DNA from: Oricola nitratireducens
GTDB taxonomy: Bacteria > Pseudomonadota > Alphaproteobacteria > Rhizobiales > Rhizobiaceae
Length of the DNA stretch: 64,000 nt
Direction of reading: 5' to 3'
NCBI RefSeq assembly: GCF_014904745.1
Contig: NZ_JACZCS010000031.1
Span: 124,001 to 188,000, forward strand
Every line of letters begins with the position of its first letter. The stretch's first letter is position 1. The notes under the pieces were generated by a model that searched no databases, had not been told where the DNA came from, and was given only the letters and a program-made list of their open reading frames with translations. The position numbers were made by a program, and so were the translations under genes. Below are positions 1-7,891 of the stretch, piece after piece.

Positions 1-203
1 CCGACGGCTACGGACGCAGGCCGGTATGCTGCGGTCTGTTCGAAGTCAGCCGCACGACCATCGACGGCATGCGCGACAAGACCGGCATGGCGCAACTCTA
101 TGTCAAGAACTCCGCCAGACGTTCACGCCAGCCGGTGAAAGGCGGGGCCTGGATGATCGGTTCGCCCGCCCCCGCCGGCACGGCGTGGACGAATGCGATA
201 TGA
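1..203 (+). CDS. C-terminal fragment of an unidentified protein (enters from left edge)
   Basis: An open frame runs from the window edge to TGA at 201-203 and gives about 66 residues ending TAWTNAI, with codon use like the neighbouring genes. Its stop overlaps the ATG of the LuxR-type gene in an ATGA junction (200-203), which suggests translational coupling. The fragment is basic in the middle (KNSARRSRQPVKGG) and carries no motif I recognise. Function unknown; that it is a real gene rests on the coding pattern and the overlap. Confidence 0.5.
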   Translation, partial: DGYGRRPVCCGLFEVSRTTIDGMRDKTGMAQLYVKNSARRSRQPVKGGAWMIGSPAPAGTAWTNAI

Positions 204-895
204 CTGTCGCGGTCCGTCCAATGTCCACACCACTCACAATGCGGGAAATCGCCTCGAATTGGCAGATTCCCTGCGCGGGGGGCGACACGCTCTCCGCCTC
301 CCTGGAAACGCTCTGCCGGCAATATGGCGGCGACGGCGCGATCCTTTTCAAGATCCGCGCCAGCGAAATGAAGCCGGAAGGCGAGGCGCTGGCCGCCCAC
401 AGCATCGATCCCGTCCTCGCCGATGCCGTTATCGACCGGGCGACACAGGCTGTGGCGGGCAAGGGCCACACGGAAACCCTGCCGATGATGATCCCGGCAT
501 GGCGGATCGGCGGGGCCTCAGCCTTCATCTACGCCTTTCCCGCCTGCCCCAAGGCGCATGGCCAGCTGGTCATCGCCTGTCTTTCGGTTGAACAGAAACC
601 ATTCGCCGCGATCGCGGAGATGTATCTGGCGAGCCGTTGCATCATGGAGGGCGCGGATGCCCTGCCGGGCGTCAAGAATGGCGGCGACCAGCCGCGTATC
701 TCGACCCGCGAGCAGTCCTGCCTCGCCTGGACGGCGGAAGGCAAGACGTCGGAGGAGATCGGGATCATTCTCGACCTGTCGCCGCATACGGTGAACCACT
801 ATCTGGGCAGCGCAGCGCGCAAGCTCGGCGCCAGCAACCGCATGCACGCGGTCGCCAAGGCATTGCGGCTCGGCCTGATCGAACGGCCGGTGTAA
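200..895 (+). CDS. LuxR-family transcriptional regulator
   Basis: This is a 231-residue DNA-binding regulator. The last ~65 residues form a LuxR/FixJ-type helix-turn-helix (REQSCLAWTAEGKTSEEIG, then LSPHTVNHYLGSAARKLGA). The N-terminal ~150 residues resemble the ligand-binding half of short LuxR proteins, but I cannot identify an autoinducer-contact motif, and no luxI-type synthase is nearby. The frame is open upstream to 26, but ATG 200 is preferred because it overlaps the preceding stop in ATGA; ATG 221 is the next option. The effector and targets are unknown. Downstream lies a hairpin-repeat array rather than another gene. Confidence 0.75.
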   Translation: MTVAVRPMSTPLTMREIASNWQIPCAGGDTLSASLETLCRQYGGDGAILFKIRASEMKPEGEALAAHSIDPVLADAVIDRATQAVAGKGHTETLPMMIPAWRIGGASAFIYAFPACPKAHGQLVIACLSVEQKPFAAIAEMYLASRCIMEGADALPGVKNGGDQPRISTREQSCLAWTAEGKTSEEIGIILDLSPHTVNHYLGSAARKLGASNRMHAVAKALRLGLIERPV

Positions 896-1240
896 GGCCG
901 GCCGCCCATCTGTCCGAGGGGCACGGCGCTCGCCAGAGCCCTGCCGGAGTGGATCGCGCCAAAGGGGTCGCGGGGCTCCTCTGTCCCGCCCTTAAGCGGC
1001 AAGCCGCTGGCGGGCCCCTGCTATCCCGCCCTTAAGCGGCAAGCCGCTGGCGGGCCCCTGCTATCCCGCCCTCAAGCGGCAAGCCGCTGGCGGCCCCTGC
1101 TATCCCGCCTTCAAGCGGCGAGCCGGCGCTTGCCCGATTCGTGCGCCTTACCTTACGGCTTGTGGCAGAAGACCGCGCCCCCCTTCCCAGCCCACCATCG
1201 CCCGGCGTATAAGCTGTCAACCGCAACAAACTGGTGATTG
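896..1240. other. Intergenic region holding the hairpin repeats
   Basis: This 345-base gap between the LuxR-type gene and the glutamine-synthetase-family gene contains the tandem repeats at 981-1136. The last 100 bases before the start at 1241 must carry the promoter of the next operon, but no convincing -35/-10 pair is visible. No protein-coding potential is seen on either strand apart from frames running through the repeats. Confidence 0.6.
981..1136. repeat. Four tandem ~40-bp palindromic repeats (REP-like)
   Basis: Units begin at 981, 1021, 1061 and 1100. The first two are 40 bases and differ at one position, the third is 39 bases, and the fourth has diverged and is truncated. Each intact unit holds AGCGG-CAAG-CCGCT, flanked by CCCGCC on the left and GGCGGG on the right, so each can fold into a strong GC hairpin. 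They sit directly between two genes read in the same direction. Roles could be transcript-end protection, attenuation, or simply a dispersed intergenic repeat family of this genome. Confidence 0.85.
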
Positions 1241-2686
1241 ATGGCCAAGGATATAAGCAAGACCGGCGGAGCCAAGCGCTCCGCCTCCTCGAAACCGAGG
1301 GCAAAGAAGCCCGCGTTTCTGGAAAACAAATACGGCGTCGCCGACTGGAAGCAGGCCGAGCAATGGCTGGCATGGCGCGGCATCGAGGATATCGAGTGCA
1401 TCACGCCTGACCTCGCCGGCGTGCCGCGCGGCAAGATGATGCCGTCGAAGAAATTCACCTCCGAAACCTCGCTGGCGCTGCCCTCGGCTCTGTTCCGCAA
1501 GACGATTTCCGGCGAATACCCGGAAGAAACAGGCGATTTTCGCTACGATCCGCATGACGGCGACCTGAAGCTGATGCCGGATCTCTCCACGCTTTCGGTG
1601 GTGCCGTGGGAAAGCGACCCGACGGCGCAGGTGATCTGCGACATTGTCGACGCCGACGGCAAGGACGTGATCTACACGCCGCGCAACGTGCTCAAACGCG
1701 TGGTCAAGGCCTATGCCGACAAGGGCTGGAAGGCCATCGTCGCGCCGGAGGTGGAATTCTATCTCGTCGCGCGCAACACCGATCCGGACTACCAGCTGCA
1801 ACCGCCGGTCGGGCGCTCGGGCCGGCCGATTTCGGGCGGTCACGCCTATTCCATCGCCGGCGTCAACGAATTCGACGAACTGATCGACGACATCTACCAT
1901 TTCTGCGAGGCACAGGGCCTCGAGATCGACACGATGATCCACGAGGAAGGCCCGTCGCAGCTGGAAATCAATTTGCGCCACGGCGATCCGGTGGCGCTCG
2001 CCGACCAGGTGTTCCTGATGAAGCGCGCGATCCGCGAGGCGGCGCTGAAACACGACATGTACGCCACCTTCATGGCCAAGCCGATGCAGGGCGAGGCCGG
2101 CAATGCGATGCACATCCACCAGTCGGTGGTCGACATCAAGACCGGCAAGAACATCTTCTCCGCCGAGGATGGCTCGGAGACGGAACTGTTCCGCTCGTTC
2201 ATCGGCGGCATGCAGCACTATATCCCGAAAGCGCTGGTGATGATGGCGCCCTATGTGAACTCCTACCGGCGGCTGACGCCGGAAATGGCCGCGCCGGTCA
2301 ACACCGCCTGGGGCTACGACAACCGCACGACCGCGTTCCGGGTGCCGACCTCGGGACCTGTGGCGCGGCGCCTGGAAAACCGGCTGCCATCCTCGGACGC
2401 CAACCCTTACCTGGCGCTCGCGGCGTCGCTCGCCTGCGGCTATCTCGGCATGGTCAAGGGCATCGTGCCGACCAGCCCGACGGCGGAGAGTGCGAACGAG
2501 GGCAAGATATCGCTGCCGCGCGGCCTGCTGGAGGCAGTTTCGCTTCTCGACGAGGAGCGCGACTTCGACGACATTCTCGGCCGCGAGTTCACCGCGACGC
2601 TTGCCGGCGTCAAGCGCGGCGAGTTCGAAACCTTCATGCGGGTGATCAGCCCGTGGGAACGGGAATACCTGCTCCTCAACGTGTGA
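1241..2686 (+). CDS. Glutamine synthetase family protein, probable gamma-glutamylpolyamine synthetase (PuuA-like)
   Basis: A 481-residue enzyme of the glutamine synthetase fold, expected to ligate glutamate to an amine using ATP. It starts with a basic Lys/Ser-rich leader (residues 1-24), then the beta-grasp domain, then the catalytic domain with APEVEFYLV, a Gly/Pro-rich segment, the MAKPMQGEAGNAMHIHQS active-site stretch, and NRTTAFRVP near the end. It is not the housekeeping GlnA: the adenylylation-type C-terminal region is absent and the next gene encodes a PuuB-like oxidase. ATG 1241 is preferred over the TTG just before it. The substrate (putrescine, another polyamine or ethanolamine) is inferred from context only. 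Confidence 0.8.
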   Translation: MAKDISKTGGAKRSASSKPRAKKPAFLENKYGVADWKQAEQWLAWRGIEDIECITPDLAGVPRGKMMPSKKFTSETSLALPSALFRKTISGEYPEETGDFRYDPHDGDLKLMPDLSTLSVVPWESDPTAQVICDIVDADGKDVIYTPRNVLKRVVKAYADKGWKAIVAPEVEFYLVARNTDPDYQLQPPVGRSGRPISGGHAYSIAGVNEFDELIDDIYHFCEAQGLEIDTMIHEEGPSQLEINLRHGDPVALADQVFLMKRAIREAALKHDMYATFMAKPMQGEAGNAMHIHQSVVDIKTGKNIFSAEDGSETELFRSFIGGMQHYIPKALVMMAPYVNSYRRLTPEMAAPVNTAWGYDNRTTAFRVPTSGPVARRLENRLPSSDANPYLALAASLACGYLGMVKGIVPTSPTAESANEGKISLPRGLLEAVSLLDEERDFDDILGREFTATLAGVKRGEFETFMRVISPWEREYLLLNV

Positions 2687-2696
2687 GTTCCAGACC

Positions 2697-3992
2697 ATGA
2701 CCTATCAGAGCCCGATCTCGCCAGGCTTTTCCTGGTACGAGGCAACAGTCGGCGAGCGTCCGGAATATCCGGCGCTCGACGGCGACCGGACCTGCGACGT
2801 CGCCGTCATCGGCGGCGGCTTCACCGGATTGTCGGCCGCGGCGCAACTCGCCAAGGCCGGCGTCAATGTCGTGCTGATCGAGGCGTACCGCTTCGGCGAC
2901 GGCGCCTCGGGGCGCAATGGCGGCCAGTTCGGCACCGGCCAGCGCGCCTGGGCGGAGGAACTGGAAGCCTCGCTCGGTTTCGAGCGCGCCAAGGCGCTGT
3001 TCGATCTCGCCGAGGGCGCCAAGCACCACGTCAAGGATTTCGCCGCCGAGAACGGCATCGACATCGGCTTCCAGCCGGGCCAGCTCTCGGTGATCCACAA
3101 ACGCCGCTACATCGACGATTACCGCCGCCACGCCGAGATCATGGCGGAACGGTTCGACTATCCGCACATCACCTTCATGGAGCGCGCGGAGACCGCCGAA
3201 CGGCTGGGCAGCGACTATTACCACGGCGGCATCCGCGATACCGAGACCGGCCACATCCATCCGCTGCGCCTCGTTGTCGGGACGGCGCAGGTGGCGGCGA
3301 AGAACGGTGCGCATCTGTTCGAGAACACCAAGGCGACCGCCTTTGCACAGGCAGGCGGCAAGGTGAAGGTGACGACCGACAGGGGCGTCATCACGGCGGA
3401 TCGCGCCTTCCTTGCCGTCAACGCCTATGGTTCGGAAAAGCTCGAGCCCGTATCAGCGGCGCATGTCATGCCGATCCGGTCCTTCATCGGCGCGACGGCG
3501 CCGCTTTCGCCGGACTTGTCGGCCAGGATCATTCCGGGCGGGGAATCGGTCGACGATTCCCGTTTCGTGGTGCGCTATTTCCGCAAATACGGCGACAACC
3601 AGTTGCTGTTCGGCGGCCGCGAGGCTTATACGGCCGACAATCCCCTCGACATCTCCACCCATATCCGCAAGCAGATCGCCGAACTCTATCCGGAACTGGC
3701 GGATGTGGAGATCACGCATGCCTGGGGCGGGTCCGTCGGCATCACGCTGCCGCGCCAGCCTTTCGTGCGCGAGGTCATGCCGGGCGTGACGGCGGCGGGC
3801 GGCTTTTCCGGCCATGGCGTAATGCTGTCGAACTATACCGGCAAGCTCTATGCGGACGCCGTGACGGGCAACCGCGACACGCTGCAGATCCTGCGCGAGC
3901 TAAAGGTCCCGGCCTTCCCCGGCGGCCGCCGCTTCCGCAAGCCGATGCTGACGCTGGCGCTGACCTGGTACGCGATGCTCGACCGCATCTGA
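2697..3992 (+). CDS. FAD-dependent oxidoreductase, gamma-glutamylputrescine oxidase-like (PuuB-like)
   Basis: A 431-residue DAO-family flavoprotein that starts 10 bases after the glutamine-synthetase-like gene, so the two are co-transcribed. The dinucleotide-binding motif VAVIGGGFTGLSAAAQLA lies at residues ~34-51, followed by the acidic end of strand 2 (VVLIEA) and the ASGRNGGQFGTG stretch typical of this oxidase subfamily. The C-terminal AGGFSGHGVMLSNYTGKL completes the FAD site. In the Puu route the glutamylated amine made by the first enzyme is oxidised here to an aldehyde, releasing ammonia and peroxide. A following aldehyde dehydrogenase and amidase are not adjacent. Confidence 0.8.
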   Translation: MTYQSPISPGFSWYEATVGERPEYPALDGDRTCDVAVIGGGFTGLSAAAQLAKAGVNVVLIEAYRFGDGASGRNGGQFGTGQRAWAEELEASLGFERAKALFDLAEGAKHHVKDFAAENGIDIGFQPGQLSVIHKRRYIDDYRRHAEIMAERFDYPHITFMERAETAERLGSDYYHGGIRDTETGHIHPLRLVVGTAQVAAKNGAHLFENTKATAFAQAGGKVKVTTDRGVITADRAFLAVNAYGSEKLEPVSAAHVMPIRSFIGATAPLSPDLSARIIPGGESVDDSRFVVRYFRKYGDNQLLFGGREAYTADNPLDISTHIRKQIAELYPELADVEITHAWGGSVGITLPRQPFVREVMPGVTAAGGFSGHGVMLSNYTGKLYADAVTGNRDTLQILRELKVPAFPGGRRFRKPMLTLALTWYAMLDRI

Positions 3993-4006
3993 GCCGGATT
4001 CAATTC

Positions 4007-4030
4007 CACCGGGCGTGATCACGCCCGGTG
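4007..4030 (+). terminator. Perfect 24-bp palindrome after the PuuB-like gene
   Basis: Bases 4007-4030 form a perfect palindrome (CACCGGGCGTGA and its complement) beginning 14 bases after the stop codon. It can fold into a 9-bp GC-rich stem with a TGATCA tip. No T-run follows, so it may be a processing or stability hairpin or a weak terminator; a protein-binding site is the alternative. Confidence 0.55.
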
Positions 4031-4060
4031 TCTACCCATCGATGTTTGTGACCTCGCGGC

Positions 4061-4085
4061 GGAACATTTGCCGCAGTGGCACGTT
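4061..4085 (+). promoter_or_regulatory. EcfG-type general-stress promoter (GGAAC-N16-CGTT)
   Basis: GGAAC at 4061-4065 and CGTT at 4082-4085 are separated by exactly 16 bases, matching the alphaproteobacterial sigma-EcfG consensus. The site lies 70 bases upstream of the OmpA-family gene and reads toward it. A small inverted repeat (GCGGC...GCCGC) brackets the -35 element. Assignment is by pattern only. Confidence 0.6.
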
Positions 4086-4155
4086 CTTATCTGACGTCGT
4101 CGCCGTCCCTAAGGGCGCGGACCAGAAGGGGCATGCCAAAAAGAGGCCATGAATC

Positions 4156-5754
4156 ATGGGAAAACCCACAATCCTGAAGAATTCCACCGCGCTCGCGCTG
4201 GTGCTCGCCCTTGGCGTCACCTCGCCTGCGAACCTCGCCCTTGCCCAGCAGGGTAACGGCGAGACGGTCAATTGCGAGACCGACCCGGACGACCCCGCCT
4301 GCGCCGAGGCTACGCCCGCTGAAGAAGCCCCGGCCGAAGCCGAACAGCCCGCGACCGAACGACCACCTGCAGAAGAACCCGCCGCGGAGCAACCGGTACC
4401 GGAACAACCAACCATGGAGGAACCCGCGCCGGAGCAGCCTGCAGCACAGGAAGCGCCGGCCGAGCAACCGGCGGCGGAACAGCCGCCGGCGCAGGAAACA
4501 ACCGAACAGCCCGCCACTGAGGAAGCTGCGCCGGCTGAACAACCGGCCGCCGGGGAAAGTCAACCCGTGGAAGAGCAGCCCGCCGCCGAAGAGCCTGCGA
4601 CGGAACAGCCAGCGGACGAACAGGCTCCCGCCGAGCAGCCAGCGCCGGACGAGCAGTCCGGCGAACAGATGCAGACCGAGCAGCCGGCGGCCGAGACCGC
4701 CAGCCCGGAAACCGCCGCGCCCGCCGGCGAACCGGTCGAGGTGAGCGAGCCCGAGAAGCCGACCCTCGTGGTACCCGACGAGGTGACGGACAAGCAGCGG
4801 GCCAAGATCCAGACCGAGGAAACCAAACGGCGCGAAGACGCGCGCCAGCGCCGCGGCGAACTGCTCGGCGCGGCGGCGGTCGGTGCGGTCATCGGCGCGC
4901 TCATTCCGGCGCTCGGCGGCAAGGTCGTCGGGGACGAGGGCGATCGCATCATCGTCGAGCGCGACGGCCAATATTACGTGCGCAAGGACGAGAGCAGCCT
5001 GCTGCGCGAGGGCGACGCCGAGGTGACCGTGCAGCGGCTGCGCGGCGGCCGGACCCTCGAAACCGTCACGCGCCGCAACGGCGTGCGCATCGAGACGGTG
5101 CGCGACGAGGGCGGCTACATCCTGCGCAGGTCGCGCATCCTGCCCGACGGGCGCGAAATCGTGCTGATCGACAATCGCGGCCGCGACGACAGCCGCCGCG
5201 TCGATTACGGCAACCGGCTGCCGCCGCTTCATGTCGACATTCCGCGCGATCGCTACATCGTGCAGGCACGGCGCGCCGACCGGCAGGCGATTTACGACAC
5301 ATTCGCCGCGCCGCCGGTCGACGCGGTCGAAAATGCCTATACGCTGCGCGAGGTGCGCGAAAACGAGCGTCTTCGCGCCAAGGTGCGCCGCGTCGATCTC
5401 GACACGATCACCTTCGAGACCGGGTCCGCGATCGTGCGCGAGAGCCAGGTGCCCCTGCTCGAGGATATCGCGCGCGCCACGCTGGCGCTGATCGACGAGG
5501 ATCCGTCCACAGTGCTGCTGGTCGAGGGCCATACGGACGCCGTCGGTTCGGACGTCTACAACTTGGCGCTGTCGGACCGTCGGGCCGAAACCGTGGCCTG
5601 GATCCTGTCGTCGCGCTACGGCGTGCCGCCGGAGAACCTGGTCGTTCAGGGTTACGGTGAGCAATTCCTGAAAGTGGACACGCAACAGGCCGAGCAGCAG
5701 AACCGGCGCGTGACCCTCCGCAACATCACGCCGTTGCTGTCGGCGCACAGATAA
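4156..5754 (+). CDS. OmpA-family outer-membrane/peptidoglycan-binding protein with Pro/Glu/Ala-rich linker
   Basis: A 532-residue envelope protein. Residues 1-31 form a signal peptide ending ALAQQ. Residues ~50-195 are low-complexity, dominated by degenerate AEQPA/EEPA units, a likely extended linker. Residues ~232-262 (LLGAAAVGAVIGALIPALGG) are a glycine-rich, zipper-like hydrophobic segment. Residues ~415-528 form the OmpA C-terminal domain, with TITFETGSA, VEGHTDAVGS, LSDRRAETV and NRRVTL. That domain binds peptidoglycan; no OmpA beta-barrel is present, so this is not classical OmpA. It has its own stress-type promoter and a strong terminator, so it is probably monocistronic. Confidence 0.85.
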   Translation: MGKPTILKNSTALALVLALGVTSPANLALAQQGNGETVNCETDPDDPACAEATPAEEAPAEAEQPATERPPAEEPAAEQPVPEQPTMEEPAPEQPAAQEAPAEQPAAEQPPAQETTEQPATEEAAPAEQPAAGESQPVEEQPAAEEPATEQPADEQAPAEQPAPDEQSGEQMQTEQPAAETASPETAAPAGEPVEVSEPEKPTLVVPDEVTDKQRAKIQTEETKRREDARQRRGELLGAAAVGAVIGALIPALGGKVVGDEGDRIIVERDGQYYVRKDESSLLREGDAEVTVQRLRGGRTLETVTRRNGVRIETVRDEGGYILRRSRILPDGREIVLIDNRGRDDSRRVDYGNRLPPLHVDIPRDRYIVQARRADRQAIYDTFAAPPVDAVENAYTLREVRENERLRAKVRRVDLDTITFETGSAIVRESQVPLLEDIARATLALIDEDPSTVLLVEGHTDAVGSDVYNLALSDRRAETVAWILSSRYGVPPENLVVQGYGEQFLKVDTQQAEQQNRRVTLRNITPLLSAHR

Positions 5755-5780
5755 AAGCGGGTTCCGGGAAGCAAAACGCG

Positions 5781-5809
5781 AAAAAGGCGGGGCGATGGCC
5801 CCGCCTTTT
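5781..5809 (+). terminator. Rho-independent terminator of the OmpA-family gene
   Basis: An A-run, an 8-bp perfect stem GGCGGGGC (5786-5793) / GCCCCGCC (5798-5805), a GATG loop and TTTT at 5806-5809, starting 27 bases after the stop codon. The A-run on the other side would let it work in both directions. Confidence 0.9.
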
Positions 5810-5967
5810 GCATCGCGAGACATGGGGAGAGAAGCAAACAGGGGGCTTCTGAGCCAAATGTGTTCTACTTTGGAACAATTTCCCACGCGTCACTCAATTG
5901 ACCGCGAATAGATATATGTTACATGCATATTTTGGAATCTGTTTCCGGGGGAGGAAAGTCCGGCGTC

Positions 5968-6702
5968 ATGAAATTGCCGTCACTCATCAGTGAATACCGG
6001 GTGTGCGAAAGAGCGCTGCACGAAGCCATCAAGGCAGAACGTGTGGCGAGCATCCGCGAGTACGACATCCGGATGAACTGGCTTCGCAATATCATCCGGG
6101 AGCACGTCGCTACCTCGCCTTCCGACAAGCTCATGCAGATCGAGTTCTTCATGGAGTCGATTTCGCTGGCTTCGGATATCGCCCCGGTCGATACGCTTTT
6201 TTCGGACCTGCGGGCGATCGTCACGCGGTACATCGCCAAGACACCGGCGGCGCACAACCAGGTCGAGATACCGGTCGGCCCGGGCGGCCAGCTGATCAAG
6301 AAACCGGAAAAAACGACCGACTTCACCGCGATGATCGAAAAGACCGATCTCCGCATCGCGGCCTTTGGCAAGGACCTGCGTTATACCTACGTGTCGCCGG
6401 CTAACGGGCGGTACCACGACATGCCGGCACGGGAAATTTGCGGCAGGCATGTCTCGGAGCTGATCGGCAACGCACGTTACGAAAAGCGCGCCAAGCGCTA
6501 TTTCGACAAATGCTTCGGCGGCGAGGACCAGTGCTATTACTACTACCTCGACAGCAAGCGCCACGGGCGCCAGCTCATGGAGTGCCGGATGCTGGCGCAG
6601 CGCGACGCCGACAATGACGTGCTCGGCGCGGTGGTGCTCATGCGCGACCTCACCAACGGTTTCGACGATCCCGTCCGCTCGGCGGAAGAAAACCGGGTCT
6701 GA
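5968..6702 (+). CDS. PAS-domain protein of unknown role
   Basis: A 244-residue soluble protein. The N-terminal ~110 residues are helical and charged (CERALHEAIKAERVASIREYD). Residues ~125-235 resemble a PAS sensor fold: DLRIAAFGKDLRYTYVSPA, then a heart-shaped core with a rare YYYYLDS run, ending VLGAVVLMRDLT. No kinase, cyclase or HTH output domain follows, so it may act through a partner or be a stand-alone sensor. ATG 5968 is chosen because GGGGGAGG lies 15 bases upstream; ATG 5923 in the same frame is possible. Confidence 0.65.
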   Translation: MKLPSLISEYRVCERALHEAIKAERVASIREYDIRMNWLRNIIREHVATSPSDKLMQIEFFMESISLASDIAPVDTLFSDLRAIVTRYIAKTPAAHNQVEIPVGPGGQLIKKPEKTTDFTAMIEKTDLRIAAFGKDLRYTYVSPANGRYHDMPAREICGRHVSELIGNARYEKRAKRYFDKCFGGEDQCYYYYLDSKRHGRQLMECRMLAQRDADNDVLGAVVLMRDLTNGFDDPVRSAEENRV

Positions 6703-6720
6703 CCGCGCAAGGGTCAATTG

Positions 6721-6818
6721 GAGGCGTTCATCGTTTCACGGAATCGATGAACCTCTCCAACTGTCTGTTTTCACGCAATTCCTGACGGAAAACCGGTTTC
6801 CGCTTTTCCCGGAATTGC
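6721..6818. terminator. Paired inverted repeats between convergent genes
   Basis: Two structures fill the gap between the PAS gene and corA. The first pairs GTTCATCG (6726-6733) with CGATGAAC (6745-6752). The second pairs GCAATTCC (6775-6782) with GGAATTGC (6811-6818), enclosing a near-palindrome CGGAAAACCGGTTTCCG. Their position between convergent stop codons suggests termination in both directions; long T-runs are absent. Confidence 0.6.
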
Positions 6819-7790
6819 TCAGAGCCAGCCGCGACGCTTGAAATAGAGGAAGGGCAGGATCGCCGAGAGGATCATCAGCCCGATCGCGAAGGGGTATCCG
6901 AACGGCCAGCTCAGCTCGGGCATGAAATGGAAATTCATGCCGTAGATCGACGCGACGAGGGTCGGCGGCAGGAACACCACGGCGGCGACGGAGAAGATCT
7001 TGATGATGGCGTTCTGCTCGATGCTGATCATGCCGAGCGTGGCGTCGAGCAGGAAGGTGATCTTCTGCGACAGGAAGCCGACATGATCGGCCAGGGAGCG
7101 GATATCGCGGTAGAGCGTCTTGACGCGGTCGCGCATGTCCTTTGAACTCTTGCGCTGAATTGCCACCTGGCCAAGAAAGCCCGCCAGCCGCTCGAGCGTC
7201 ACGAGGCTGTCCCGGATATTGGAGGTGAGATCCCCCTTGCGGCCGAGATTTTCCAGAACCGTCTGGAAATCCCTGGTCTTGGTCGGCTTGCCGCCGGTCC
7301 GCTTGAACACGCCGCGCGAGATGCCGTCGATATCGCGCCCCGCCCGCTCCAGAATGTCGGCCAGCCGGTCGACGATCGCCTCCAGCAGCGCCATCAGCAC
7401 GCCCTCTCCACTCTCGCAGCCGAGGCGAACCTTGCCGGCGCGGGCGGGAAAGGTCTGGAAGGCGCGCGGCTCGTGATAGCGCACGGTGATCAGCCGGTCT
7501 CCGGCCAGGACGAAGCTGACCGGCGCCATCTCCGGATAGTCGCCATCGGCGCGCGCCGGCAATATCGCCGTCATGAAGGACGCGCCGTCATGCGAGTACA
7601 ACCGCGACGAAATCTCGATCTCCTCCATTTCCTCCATGGTAGGGACGTCGATGCCGAGGCGATCCTCCAGCAGCTTTTCCTCCTCGGCGCTCGGATCGAC
7701 GACATCGATCCAGACAACGGCCTCGAAGGGCTCCAGAGTGTCGTCCACCGGGTGCAGGCGTCCCGCCTCGTTCATGTATCCACGGATCAT
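6819..7790 (-). CDS. corA: CorA-family magnesium/divalent metal transporter
   Basis: A 323-residue inner-membrane channel. The N-terminal ~250 residues form the cytoplasmic funnel with long charged helices. The signature YGMNF (GMN at 284-286) lies at the end of the first membrane segment (residues ~265-283), followed by a short periplasmic loop (MPELSWPFG) and a second segment (300-316), ending in the basic tail FKRRGWL. Length and layout are typical of CorA. The gene stands alone. Some family members carry cobalt, nickel or zinc, so the substrate is not certain. Confidence 0.92.
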   Translation of the reverse strand: MIRGYMNEAGRLHPVDDTLEPFEAVVWIDVVDPSAEEEKLLEDRLGIDVPTMEEMEEIEISSRLYSHDGASFMTAILPARADGDYPEMAPVSFVLAGDRLITVRYHEPRAFQTFPARAGKVRLGCESGEGVLMALLEAIVDRLADILERAGRDIDGISRGVFKRTGGKPTKTRDFQTVLENLGRKGDLTSNIRDSLVTLERLAGFLGQVAIQRKSSKDMRDRVKTLYRDIRSLADHVGFLSQKITFLLDATLGMISIEQNAIIKIFSVAAVVFLPPTLVASIYGMNFHFMPELSWPFGYPFAIGLMILSAILPFLYFKRRGWL

Positions 7791-7891
7791 CGGCGCGTAC
7801 CGTCCATCGTCGCGAGTTCACAGGCGAATCCAGCCATAACGCATTCTCGCGAATTGCGCATGACCCCAAACGGACAGGAAAACAATCCGGC

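Noticed and set aside
4087-5886. Long open frame on the minus strand opposite the OmpA-family gene, with repeated GCSAAGCSAG units
   Set aside because: It mirrors the Pro/Glu/Ala-rich repeat and high GC of the real gene, has no ribosome-binding site or family match, and runs through the terminator at 5781-5809.
5872-5900. A second GGAAC as EcfG promoter before the PAS gene
   Set aside because: No CGTT-like element lies 16-17 bases downstream.
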